From Pocillopora verrucosa (taxonomy: Eukaryota > Cnidaria > Anthozoa > Scleractinia > Pocilloporidae), in NCBI RefSeq assembly GCF_036669915.1, contig NC_089325.1:1-64000 (forward strand): a DNA stretch of 64,000 nt, read 5' to 3'. A program made the translations under genes and the position numbers. This document shows positions 1 to 11,095 of this stretch, piece after piece. Below the pieces are notes generated by a model, which made no database searches, was not told the origin of the DNA, and worked only from the letters and a program-made list of their open reading frames with translations. Each line of letters starts with the position of its first letter. Within the stretch, counting starts at the first letter, position 1.

Positions 1-950
1 GAGTTCAAAGTTTCTTAGGGCTAAAACTTACAGAAGTTCTTGGTTTTCTAGAGTTTCCGCGGGTACATGGTGTTGATGTTAAACTTCCGTACTTTTTCTT
101 GCATTTTTTTTTTTTCGGCATGTGAGTCCCCCCTTAAGCTTTGACCAAGTCTAGCGGTAGCCGTTCTTTGTTATGTTAGTAATGGTTGCCGGTAAACCTA
201 AAGCGATGTGCAAAAAAAAAAAAAAAGGAAAACGAGAGCCACAAAAGACATCGGTGATAAAGGAAGGTCCATTTTAAATGTAGAAAGGCGGCGGACACCT
301 TCGCGCTGCAGATTGGAGAAAGGTCCGATAATTTGCCTTCGTCATCGGGGAACGAAGTTGATAAATTTGGACAATCGATGCACTCTCCTCCATGTGACAC
401 CCGCACAAACACATTCGTATTCCACTTCCTTAATTCTCCCCTAAGGAACTACTTTCACTTTATCCGCGCTAACTGGGACTTAGCAAAGAACTTCACCTTG
501 GGGGGGGGGGGGGATAGACAAGCCAGGAACGATATGGTGTACGAATTGCCGTAAAACTGAGAAAGTATCCTCAAAGGCGGATCCCAGAACAATACAAAGC
601 ACCAGCAAAAGAGAGGTTCATTTGTACCTTTGGGAATTAAAAGTAATATTGCTTGTGGTATGTAACCCGTCTCCTTGGTTGCAAATGTAGTAGCACTCAT
701 TAAAAATATGCAGCATGAATCTGCTCGGTCCAAAACACAACCTTAAAGCTTTCTCCAAAGACCAAACTTTCTAAGGTAAATGGTGCTTTTTGTGATTAAT
801 GCAGAGAAATTATAGTAATTAGAGAATTTTATCTCAGCAAGTTAAATTTTACAGATTTCTTTTTCTGTTTTCGACAGGTGAAGGCGATACAACAGCCTTT
901 GGGACTCAGTAAAGGGTGTTTATTATAAGAAATGAAGAAATATAGTGCAA
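1..950. other. Intergenic, no gene recognised
   Basis: Short ORFs on both strands show no domain, splice context or codon pattern I recognise. The stretch contains a poly-A run near 208-225 and a G homopolymer near 500-513. Nothing else is supported. Confidence 0.5.
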
Positions 951-1231
951 TAGCGAGGAAGCGATCAAAACTGGTCGCTGAAACAATGAAGAATGAGGCA
1001 CTGGTTAGAAACGTTCCAAGACGAGGAAAGCAATTTTGGTATTACACTCAGAATCGTTAGACGAAAACAGAATCTTTCAAGAGTATCTCAACGATCACAG
1101 ATATGTACAACTGCTGCACAACTAAACCAACTCCAAGATCGGTACACAAAGCAACACATACCAGCTGTAAAATTCATCCTTTTTGGGATAACATTTAGAA
1201 ATATCGTAACAAAATTCCTCCAGAGCTTTCA
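951..1231 (-). pseudogene. Decayed fragment of a class A GPCR gene
   Basis: The plus-strand text closely matches the plus-strand text of the intact minus-strand receptor at 4218-5255, covering its start codon through the DRF motif region. Shared blocks include the stretch around GCGAGGAAGCGATCAAAACT and the start region ending in TTTCATG near 1231. Compared with the intact copy, an internal segment covering roughly TM1-TM2 is missing (after GATCGG near 1141). The receptor frame is not open and no TM4-TM7 follows. I infer a truncated duplicate of the neighbouring receptor gene. It is not a functional gene. Confidence 0.7.
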
Positions 1232-4217
1232 TGACAAATCGTTTGATCTCGGTGCGAAATTCAAAGTCTTGAAGTTCTGAGCGAAATGACTCAGGAGGTG
1301 TGAACAGCTGAATTAGTTTCTATCAAACTTCAACTTAACTCTTTCGTTGAGAACTTTCCTACATGACATTGTGTTCGTGGCCTAATGTAAATACAGGCAA
1401 TAACATGATTACGATTGCAATATGGTGTAAAAAACCACGAGTAAAGACAATAAAACTGCACGAGTCCATTGGGTTAGAACAATTTGTAGACTTAAAAGAA
1501 TTGACAGGTGCTTATTTACACCAAATTAAAAACAGAAATCATGTAAATCTTCCATTAATGAATGTATGTGAAATAAATCCAGTTACGGGAAAAAAAAAAG
1601 GCTAGAGTCCAAACTTTGTAGAAAATATGTACTAAACTTGTTGAATGAACCACAACATTTGGCTAAAATAAAACCTCCTAAACTTCTTAAATTCCAAACA
1701 AAGGAGTAACAAATTTACGCGAACGAAAGCTCAAAAACATGCAAATACTAAGATTCCGCGAAAACAAACGAAAAGTACGCGAAAAAATGTCCATGTCTGT
1801 TTTTCAATGTCAAGGTAAGGGTTCTCTGACGTGATTGGCTAATTTGTGAATCAAGCGTGCCGCGCGTGCATACCACAAGGATACGAAGGGGGGAGAGGAA
1901 GAGAAAAATTGTTACTTGAAATTTACAAGCGAAAGAGATTTTCTACAATTTATATTTAAAAAAAAGTATCATAAAAAGTCAAAACAGACGAAATTTTGAT
2001 AACACGCGCGCGCATTTTGTAATTTGCACTCGTTTTAAATTTTGCACACGTGTTACATGAAAAATGCACTTGTTTTCAGCCAACAAAAAGCGCATTTTTT
2101 TAAGTATAGTAATAACCAGTAAAAAAATTCAAACGACGTTCTAGTATTTTACGCGCATATGAAGGCTCTTGCCTTATACAAAGCATTAGAGGTTTAACGC
2201 TTGTACTTCAAATGTAGGCCCCTATAGATTAAGACAGCATAATAATTGCCATTATTTGGATAAATGGGCATAATTTTCTTCCTTTTTTTAAGAGTAACAC
2301 TGTTAGTATAGTTGGCATGTTTTTAGTTCTTTTCTCTTCTTTTTTTTTTTTTTTTTTTTGAAGGGAACATTACCAGAGTCATTGCCTGTCTTAGTCTCCA
2401 GAATTGCTTATTTTCAAGTTCGGCCCATGTTTCATTCTATTTTCAACTTTTAATGTCTTTGGGGAAGAAGATTACTGAAATGTTAAGTCGTTCTTTGTTT
2501 AGAGGACTGGACACGCTGGAAGTAAAGAATGCGTCTGTCCCAGTTCCCGCTTTCACAAGCAACAAACATGCGCGTCGAAGAGAAAAGTGATGCTAACATC
2601 ATACATTTTGACACTTTAAGTCACTGCTTCTGGTCTGGAATTAAGTGCAGAAGTTAATTTTGTCTTTTCAGTGCAAGTCTACAATTCCAAATAAAAAGTA
2701 GTCATACTTTGTAAACAATAAATATAACTTGGACTTGCTTGTGTTTCTTTTTCGGAAATCATACTTTGGGAAGAAGTAGCATAACTTTAAAAATGAGCAT
2801 GACTAGCATAATTTGAAAAAACCAAGCAATGTTAGAAGCATAATATGCTACTTTTACCAACACAATCTATTATGGCCTATTCACATCACTATCCAGGCAT
2901 TCCTTGGGCGCGCACAGTGGGGTCTGGGGGAGGGAGAGGAGGTAGATTTTATCACTTTGAAGGTGCCATCGAAGGCCACCTGATAAAAACTTGCTCCAAC
3001 AGAGATAAACGATAAAGGCTGCTCTTAATTACGATTAAGGAAATTGATAGATAAGCACCATCCTTTGATGAGTTCCTTATCAAAGAAACAACGAATTTAT
3101 CCAGAGCGGCACTTATTCATAATTTTGAAGGTAAAGGTTTCAAGCCGACGGCAGTTCTGTTGGTCTTGACAGTTCTCAATGAAACTCGAAGGAGAACATC
3201 GCTAATGTAAGCCTGAACTACGTTTTGCTTCAATAATCTCAATATGATTTTAGAGTTTTCCCTAATAAAAGATGAGAAGTCTAAAATAAGGGCTATAACT
3301 ATGATAAGGACCGTATAGACTAGGTTAGGAAATTAAATAAGCACTACGGAGCTTTTTATGAATCTTACCTTTTTTTTCTTTCGGAAATTTTTGCAAAACA
3401 AAATTAATCACAATGGGGAAAAATTCTTCTTTAGCGCCCGGTTTGACTGCTACAGGTGATCACCAGTTTGGAAACAAATGGTAGAAACATCGTGAGGGAA
3501 GATTATCTCAACAATCTGATGTCAAATTGAAAAAGTTGCGTTTCAAGCAAAAGGGTAAAAGACTGTGTACATCATAACTTGCTGAACACTCAGATTTCCT
3601 CAGCGAAAGAGAAGAATAAATTGAAAAAAAAAAAGGAAGGTGTTTTTGATCGACATCAACTAATCTGCATCCCTCCGACATAGCACTCAAATTCGCATTC
3701 GCAGAAACACCACCATATGACATTTTTTCAAAAGACTTACAGAGGATGACTTCCTACTGATCAGACCATAAGTTTTATGCAAATTACTTTCATCTGAAAA
3801 TGCCAAAGGCTAGTGGCGGGTTTTAAGATCGAATAATTGTAATAATCTCCTTCTTCACAGAAAAATGATAAAAAGTGGCTGGCTATGAGGTTGTTAAGCC
3901 AGCACTTAACAACCGCTTCTTCTTTTGATACATTCTTTTCCGTAGCCCTGTTGACGAGATTTCTGAATAGAAAGACATTTAGGTTGGACAAATTGTAATT
4001 TGGCAGTTACGTACGTCATCTAAATGTAACCCCGTGCGCTATAACACTTAAAATGAATTAAACTCCTCCTATGTCCTTCCATGAAGCATCTGTCCAATTT
4101 GAAGATTTTTTTTCCAATTTTCCATATCGACATCGAGTCTATCGGTGGAAAATGTCTATTTGTCGAATTAGTGCCTCTCAAAAATCCTCTTTGATCATTT
4201 GATGACGAATGCTTCGT
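1232..4217. other. Intergenic, low complexity, no gene recognised
   Basis: AT-rich DNA with A and T homopolymers (for example near 2338-2360) and short unconvincing ORFs. A few near-repeated words built around 'acgcgaa' occur at 1720-1790. I see no conserved coding segment. Confidence 0.45.
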
Positions 4218-5255
4218 TTAGTTAACTTGACTTGCTCGACTCTTTGTAGACTGGTCTTTTTTGAAATGAGAGGAGCTGAGAATTGATAATTTCTTCTCCT
4301 TTGGGATTTCAGTACCTTGATCCATTTGTAAACATGGCAGGAATTTCTCGAGAATTTCTAAAACATATCTCCGTATCTCTCTCATCCGCCAGCAGTATAA
4401 GATGGGATTCAAAGACGAATTCAAAAATGCTAATGCCAGTGAAAACTGAAATATTCCTTTCAGAAATAATCCGTGCTCAGACGTTACTATGATCAGCATT
4501 GTACCTGTATAGGGAAGATAACAAGCGGTGAACACGATGTAAACATACAAGATGTTGACGGCCGATTTAAGCTTTCTTTTGCTCAGCGCTAATTCTTTGC
4601 AATTTTCACTTGCCGTTTGTTCTTGAGATTTTATTTGCAAACGATGTTTGCGGACAATGAGGTAGATTCTTACAAAAGTTATGGTGGTTGTCATGAAAAA
4701 TATTACCGCAAATGTGCTGCACACTGCCTCTCGGTTAACATCTCCCATGAACAGGTAACCGAGAGCTGCAACCGCGCTGAGCGTCCATAGTACGGTCAGA
4801 GTAATGCCTACTCTCCTTTCTGTAACAATTTCCCTGTAACGAAGATGCAGGCTGATAGCGAGGAAGCGATCAAAACTGATCGCGGAAACGATGAAGAATG
4901 AAACGCCGGCAAGAAAAGTTCCTACAACCAGAAAAGCAATCTTGGTTTTGCACTCAGAGTCATCCGGAGAAGCAGAATCACTTCGGAGCATCTCAAATAT
5001 CACGGAGATGTACAAGGGCTGTACGACTAAGCCAACACCTAGATCGGAGAAAGCCAAACCAAGCAGCAGTATTTGCGAAGGAGATAAGGCACAAGTTGTC
5101 TTTGTTAGGGCACAGATGATAATCGTATTGCCAAATATTGCAGAGAGAGCCAAAATTCCGTTGATTATACAAAGCACGATGTACCAGCTATAAAAGTCGT
5201 TCGTGTCGGGATAGTACTTGGAAATATCGTTACAAAACTCTTTTACTACCTTCAT
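4218..5255 (-). CDS. Class A (rhodopsin-family) G protein-coupled receptor, orphan
   Basis: Intronless 345-residue seven-helix receptor at the plasma membrane; the ligand is not known. Hallmarks by residue: GN at 42-43 (TM1), the TM2 motif LAFSD with Asp71, extracellular Cys102 at the start of TM3 and Cys179 in the second loop, DRF at 129-131 in place of the usual DRY, Trp157 in TM4, CYLP at 245-248 in TM6 (Tyr where CWxP has Trp), and NPILY at 283-287 in TM7. The cytoplasmic tail is short and rich in Ser and Lys. The ATG at 5255 precedes a short N-terminus of about 24 residues before TM1. The overall pattern resembles the melanocortin/adenosine-like orphan receptors expanded in cnidarians, but I would not assign a ligand class. 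A decayed relative lies at 951-1231. Confidence 0.9.
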   Translation of the reverse strand: MKVVKEFCNDISKYYPDTNDFYSWYIVLCIINGILALSAIFGNTIIICALTKTTCALSPSQILLLGLAFSDLGVGLVVQPLYISVIFEMLRSDSASPDDSECKTKIAFLVVGTFLAGVSFFIVSAISFDRFLAISLHLRYREIVTERRVGITLTVLWTLSAVAALGYLFMGDVNREAVCSTFAVIFFMTTTITFVRIYLIVRKHRLQIKSQEQTASENCKELALSKRKLKSAVNILYVYIVFTACYLPYTGTMLIIVTSEHGLFLKGIFQFSLALAFLNSSLNPILYCWRMREIRRYVLEILEKFLPCLQMDQGTEIPKEKKLSILSSSHFKKDQSTKSRASQVN

Positions 5256-7900
5256 GGTGTTCTGTCGACGATGCCGCTGTAGACTGTAGAATATGTTAAA
5301 AAATAATCAGTGAAGTCTCGCCTTATGTACTTAATTTGAAGCCAAATTCGTAAACCACGAATATCGGTTATTAAAAATTTAAAAGAAACACCACTTCAAC
5401 TTTTCCACCAATTGCGGAAAAAGTTGAAACAAAATTTCAATAAGTTAAAACAAAAGTTTATAGCTCCACAAAAACGAACTGCGTGAACGTGATATGTTTT
5501 CGAGTCAGTTTATTTATGCAAAATCGTGGGAACTGTCATATTTGCTCTCAGCCACTTGCGGATCGTTTATTCGAGAGGGACAACAATTTGTCAGATAACT
5601 AGAAGCAAATGGTATCAATAATCTCAGTTCACTAAAGGGTGTCACAAGTTACCAAAACGGTGACAAAGCGGCTAAAGACAATGAATCAGACAATCAGTTT
5701 CCCCGTTATCACCTCGTGCTCTTTGAATTTGATGCTTGTATTAAACTAAACAATACCAGAATCAAAATCAAACTCACCTGATCCACAAGGTCTTTTAATT
5801 AACACTGCTTCACGATCGTATGAATTTTGGTTAAATTAGTTACCGGACAACTGAAACCCTCTGTCAACACCACCGTCTTGGCAATGAACATGAAAAAAAT
5901 TGTCATTAATTTTCATTCCAGACACCTATGCAATTCTTTTATCATAATTTTTTCCTCACAGTTTATCATGACATCCATTTTGTTTTTAATATAACTCAGA
6001 ATAATTTGCAAGTTTTGGGATCTTTAACACCTTTGAAAGCTGGTTTCGAATACATTTCATTGAAACATTATGTGTGCTTACCTAATTCCTAAATCTTTTT
6101 TCGATATTCTTCGCGCGCTTAAAAATTCGCCGAGATTGGTAAAACGACTTCTTGATGAAAACGTAGAAAACGATTTAAGACTTGACCAACGATGTCTATA
6201 TCTGATGAAAATTCCACTAATGAAAAAAGACATCTCGATTGAATTAATTGAACAGATATTTGATATTTAGAAAATGAAAAGACATCTATGTTTGACTTTT
6301 AAGACAACTCTTAAAAAATGTATGTTAATGAAAATACTATTAATCGCATTTCGCTGAAATAAATTTTTTGGGTGAGAGTTCGTATAAAGCAGATTTCTCC
6401 AGCGCATCTAATTACCATCACAATTGTTTGGGATATCATTCATTACCCACACAAAGAAAACCGAATCAAACTTTTTGACGGTATTCAGCGAGAAATGTTA
6501 AGAAAAAGCAATTATGTGTTATTCAAGTTCCAAGCTAATTTGCTCATTCTAAAGAACTTACTTCGCATTGGTCCGGCGAGATATTGTAACATCTGCATGC
6601 GTGGCTCAAATTACCAGAAAATTACACATTCAACTCAAAAAAAAGGCGAAAACTTACTATGTCTATCATTTTCAGTCATTTTCTGTCCTTCTTTTATTTA
6701 TTAGCAGGCTTTTGTAAATATGATTCTGAGGAAATCAAAGATACCATTTAAAAATCCGTACATCGTAATATGCGCAGAAAAATAAAGATGTGTTTTTTCA
6801 ACAGTGCAAGAAACATTACAAAGCGATATTAGACATATTTAACCTCAGCTGGTTTTCCGGAAACATTATATTAAGTGAAACATATATAGGAAACTTACTT
6901 TTTTTAGCTAAGTGAAAACCAGTTACAAGTACGAGAGACTGAAAATTACCTGCTAATTTCAATAAGGCACATCAAAAATTGCCGCCATGTAAATTCATTG
7001 GATCGTTGTCATTGCAGCGGGTGAAAAAATTAACCCCGTTGCCGTTTCTCCTCTTTCAATACGTTTTTCTACCTCCCCCCCCCCCAAAAAAAAAAAAACC
7101 GTATAAATACGGGAAAATTACTTAAGTATTGTGGAACATCAGCGCTAAGTATCGTTTCCGTTCCAAACTGCCAAATGGTATTTGAGAGCCTATATCACTT
7201 TCCCTGTAAGATATTGGACGTTTGGACCAAAATTAATACAACGATTACGTTGGATAAAGATCGATGAGAAGATTCAAATTGATCGCATACGGCCAGTTCG
7301 AACAATTTTTGACGCAGTCTCTTTTGACGGCACAATCAGTAACCCCCTTAACAAAGCAAAGATTCTCTTTTCCATGTTGATCAGATACTGATTTACTTGA
7401 AGTGTTAAAATAAGCTTGAGATCCTTTAGATAAGACATACGTGCTTGGCGTTGTGTTGTAGTCCTTACAGTATATAACTCCTAAAATGTCGTTGTGTAAT
7501 TGAAGTGAAGGAAGTTGTGCTCTAACTGGAGCCGAAATCTTTTAGAGACCTGTCCTTCCGATAACCAACAATTGGGATACATTTGCGCAAGGTTATTGTG
7601 TTCATTTCAGCGAGTATGGCAAACCGACAATAGTGGTCATGGAGTTCTTAACTAAGGAGACAGTTAATCCTAAATCAGTAATATCAGATAAAATTTACAA
7701 ATTATTCTAGAATTGATTAAACTTAACAAAACTTGACAAATGGAAGCTGCATCAACAGCAGCATCAATAAATTGATTTTTAATTTCACAAAAAATCATTG
7801 TTTCCCCAACAACCCCGATAAACAAATAAGAAGATTGCGAAGAGCTGTTATAGATAGCAGAACCGATTTCGTAAACGTACGTTGGGTTCCTTCGACGGTT
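5256..7900. other. Intergenic, no gene recognised
   Basis: AT-rich DNA. ORFs up to 110 codons (near 6372-6704) have no recognisable motif or splice context and sit in sequence of low complexity. Nothing else is supported. Confidence 0.45.
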
Positions 7901-7904
7901 GCTT

Positions 7905-8080
7905 TGTAAGGGCTCGTTTGGATGCGAGTAAGCAAAAGAGGATAACGCTATCCAATGGATAAATCGCTATCCAATGGATAAATCGCTATCCAGCGAACAG
8001 TGTTCACAAAACGTACTATACCATCCAGCGGATAGCGATTTAACCAGCTGATAGCGTCTTACCCTTGAACAAAAACAATG
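7905..8080. repeat. Foldback (MITE-like) element with internal direct repeats
   Basis: The left arm carries two direct copies of CGCTATCCAATGGATAAAT (about 7948-7990). The right arm carries inverse-complement counterparts such as GGATAGCGATTT near 8038-8050. The arms pair imperfectly around a centre near 8000-8020, giving a small non-coding foldback element. Ends and target duplication were not resolved. Confidence 0.5.
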
Positions 8081-9130
8081 AAACCTTTACGAAGCGTATA
8101 TCAGATTTTCCAGTACCGAAATCCCTCATTCGTTATTAATCTCCTTACTCTAGTTCTTTCCGAAAGCTAGGGGGACTGCTTTTGTAATTGAATTGTTTTT
8201 TTCAAGCTGTTGCAAGTCCCTTTTGCCGTTACGAAAAAAAGGAAAATTTCTTCGCTGTTCGCATCGGAGCAGAACTATTGTTCGCCGATAGTGATAGAGG
8301 TTTCTACTAGACTATATATCATATACATGCATATCATATCATTACATGTAAAAAAGAAAAAAACGCATTCAATTTAGGACCATTCAACATCTTGGATTTT
8401 CCTGGCGTGTGGCAATATCGGTCAAATTTTTTTTTTTGCTCTTTTTTTATTACCTTTTGGCTCACCGTACATATTTACTAAGTTGTGGGGTTTCTTGTGA
8501 AATTGTAGAGGAGTTGCGGTCGCCTAAATATCCTATTTTCAGACGACGAAATTGGAGGTCCCGCGGTTTCAAAATCCTGTTCAGAATTTAGCAGTATCAA
8601 TCGGACTTGGCTTTAGTGGGGTTTTGCATTAACCGACAAAAGTCTGGCTGGCAGTCTTTTTAATCCGGAGTTTGGCTTGGTTATCACTTAGACTTTGCAA
8701 ATAACCAATTGTCTGTTCCAGAAGCCAGGATTTTAAAGCTAGTTTTTTTTTTTTAGTATTAGCTAATTTTGGGGCCGTCTTTTTTAACAGCAAGGGATCC
8801 TGCAAGCATAGCCGTCGGCTCAATTTGATATTTATGGTTTTTAGCTACATTGTTAGTTCGATATCACGCTCATGTCTCCCCACAATTCCCCCACTCCAAA
8901 AACACGGGTGAAATTGTAACGCCATGATAAAGCTATGCAAATTTGCTTTACCATAGTTGGACATTGGCGCTAAGTCACGTTTCCGTCCCAAACAAACTTG
9001 TCAGTTGAAAGATAATTTCTTTTATCAAAAAATAATGGTTTGATGATGCGAATTGGCCAAAGTAAATTGTTCTACAGCTAACCTTAGGAGCGTTGTCTCT
9101 TCCTTGGAGCATGTCAGAGTCTTAGAGTCT

Positions 9131-9340
9131 TAACCCTTTAACTCCCAGAAGTGATTGACATGTAAATTCTCCTTATAATATCCATACATTATCCAGCAAA
9201 CAGGTAATGAGAATACTTAAACTCATCAGGTATAAGATATCACCTTGATTGAACACCAAATTCTCGTAATGAATTTATAAGGAAATGTGTAGCAGCCAGA
9301 GGGGAGAATTAACAATCAGATCTTGGGAGTTAAAGGATTA
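9131..9340. repeat. MITE family 1, copy 1 (ends TTAACCCTTTAACTCCC)
   Basis: A 210-bp element with imperfect terminal inverted repeats: AACCCTTTAACTCCCA on the left and TGGGAGTTAAAGG on the right. The internal part, including a segment reading ATCCATACATTATCCAGCAA, recurs at 26468-26676 in inverse orientation and in a diverged form at 38147-38330. It is non-coding and probably mobilised in trans. Flanking TTAA-like bases are compatible with a TTAA target site but are not decisive. Confidence 0.7.
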
Positions 9341-9345
9341 ATAGG

Positions 9346-9570
9346 ATTAACCGTTAGCCATAAAACGTCAAAAAAAAAATTCAGCCGTAAGACATAAAAA
9401 TTGACAAATTTAACCGTGAGTCGTAAAAACTGTGAAGCGTAAAAAATTTTCTCTTTAAATCGTAACGGAAATTAATTAATGGTTATATATGTAGCCGTAA
9501 AATGGCCAAAATTTTAAACGTTAGCCGCCAGAGCCAGCACCCCGTTGAGACCTTCTCGTGGTTGAAAGAG
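9346..9570. repeat. Array of GTTAGCC-type subrepeats, inverse to 9738-9950
   Basis: The stretch repeats words such as TTAACCGTTAGCC and GTCGTAAAAA. These are the reverse complement of the subrepeats in the MITE at 9738-9950. It ends with CCCCGTTGAGACC, a variant of that MITE's terminus. I read it as an older, diverged copy of the same element in the opposite orientation. Confidence 0.55.
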
Positions 9571-9737
9571 AATTTGGTAAATTAGCCACCGGAGAGAGAT
9601 TTTAAAGCTCACAGTTGGAGCATTGGCTCTTCGTTATAGCGAATTCTCTATTCTATGTAGGCTGAAAAACTGACTTTAATGTTCTGGGACAGCAAGCTTC
9701 AGATCCTTCAGTTGGGAATCTTTGATGTGTCTAAATA

Positions 9738-9950
9738 GAGGGTCTCAATGGGGTGATGGCTTTTACGGCTAACGATTAAAATTTTGGCCAAAATACGGCT
9801 AACGGTTAACACCTTTCCATTGTTTCCACCAGACATATTTTTACGGTTAACTCTTTTTACGGCTAACGGTTAAAATTTGTCAATTTTTAGGTCTAACAGC
9901 TAAATTTTTTGGCCGTTTTACGCCAAACGGTTAACCCCATTGAGACCCTC
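9738..9950. mobile_element. MITE with perfect 17-bp TIRs and TAAATA direct repeats
   Basis: A 213-bp non-coding element bounded by GAGGGTCTCAATGGGGT on the left and its exact complement ACCCCATTGAGACCCTC on the right. The bases TAAATA flank both sides (9732-9737 and 9951-9956), as a target-site duplication would. The interior is several head-to-tail copies of a roughly 30-bp unit around ACGGCTAACGGTTAA. The superfamily is not assigned. Confidence 0.75.
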
Positions 9951-9959
9951 TAAATAACA

Positions 9960-11095
9960 TTCAAATCATCTGGGCTTGTCATTATTAAATGCAACGAAAC
10001 TTGCACTAAGCATTTGCCTAATTAAGCTACGATTTTTTATTTCGAATATTTGATAAGGACAAGTTGTTGCCACTAAGTTTCCGTGCCAATAATATATTTA
10101 CGAACTCTAGTATCATTTGCAATTGGTGTCAAAACCAAGGTAAACTCCTGAGAAAGGTAATCAAAATTTAATTTTTCTGTCATGGTCGTCTTCGACAAAA
10201 AAGAAGAAAAATAATTTTGGCCGCAAACTGAGGGCTGAGGTCGCTTTGTCGTGTAAATCCATTGAAAACGTATAATCAACACCGTAAAACCATAGGAGAC
10301 CTGGATATTGATGAGATGTGACGAGATTCATTAGTATATTTTGTACATTAGCTGAAATGTTGTTGTCTACAGCAATCGTTTCTCCCATACTTTTAAACCT
10401 ATAAATAAATCTCGTGTGGACGTTTTCTGTCTAACCCCATGGAAACATTCAGAAAAAGTTAATCTGCAACTACTTGACTGAGAATCGGAAGGCTTTTTGT
10501 TTGAAAACTTTCTTAAAAGACCGGAACGGAAATCGCATCCACAAAAAGGCTCATTTAGAAAGAGGGAGAGACAGAGGAGGAGACAGTGAGAGAGAGAGAA
10601 AAAAAAGTTTCAAAACAAGATTCGTGTCTCAGTATTGGTTAACCTTAATGAGTCAGATTAAGAGCCTCTCGTATTCAAAGAATTATTTTTGATTTAAGTG
10701 AATTGAATTTTCATATGAGGATATCGATCGTATTAATTGGGTTCAGATTTATTGATTTGATGATACTTTGATATTCTTCCCAGATCCGTGCTCTTTCGAT
10801 TTCGGCTAACTTCCTCATCATAATGAACCCATTTTTGAGCAAGAACAAAAGAAAAGATCTCTCAATGAATAGCTAAAAGAAATAACATCTCATCATAATC
10901 GTCATAAACAGAGATTTTCGTGTGAATAAATTCTCCCCCACATCTGCGATCTACGTCAACGGAAACAATTCTCTGCAAAAGAGTTCAAGTTTTCATCAAA
11001 GGAAAAATCAATTTCGCATGACTTGAAGAGCGACGAGTTCTTGAGCCGTACGTTACAAGGTACACGTCCACAGCCGTTTAATAAGGTTCATCAGC
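9960..11095. other. Intergenic upstream of receptor gene 2
   Basis: No supported gene. A minus-strand ORF of about 75 codons at 10161-10388 has no motif I recognise. A GA-rich simple stretch lies near 10560-10610. Confidence 0.4.

Noticed and set aside
10161-10388. 75-codon minus-strand ORF upstream of receptor 2
   Set aside because: No recognisable motif, ends in a homopolymer-driven FFFFF run, and no splice partner was seen.
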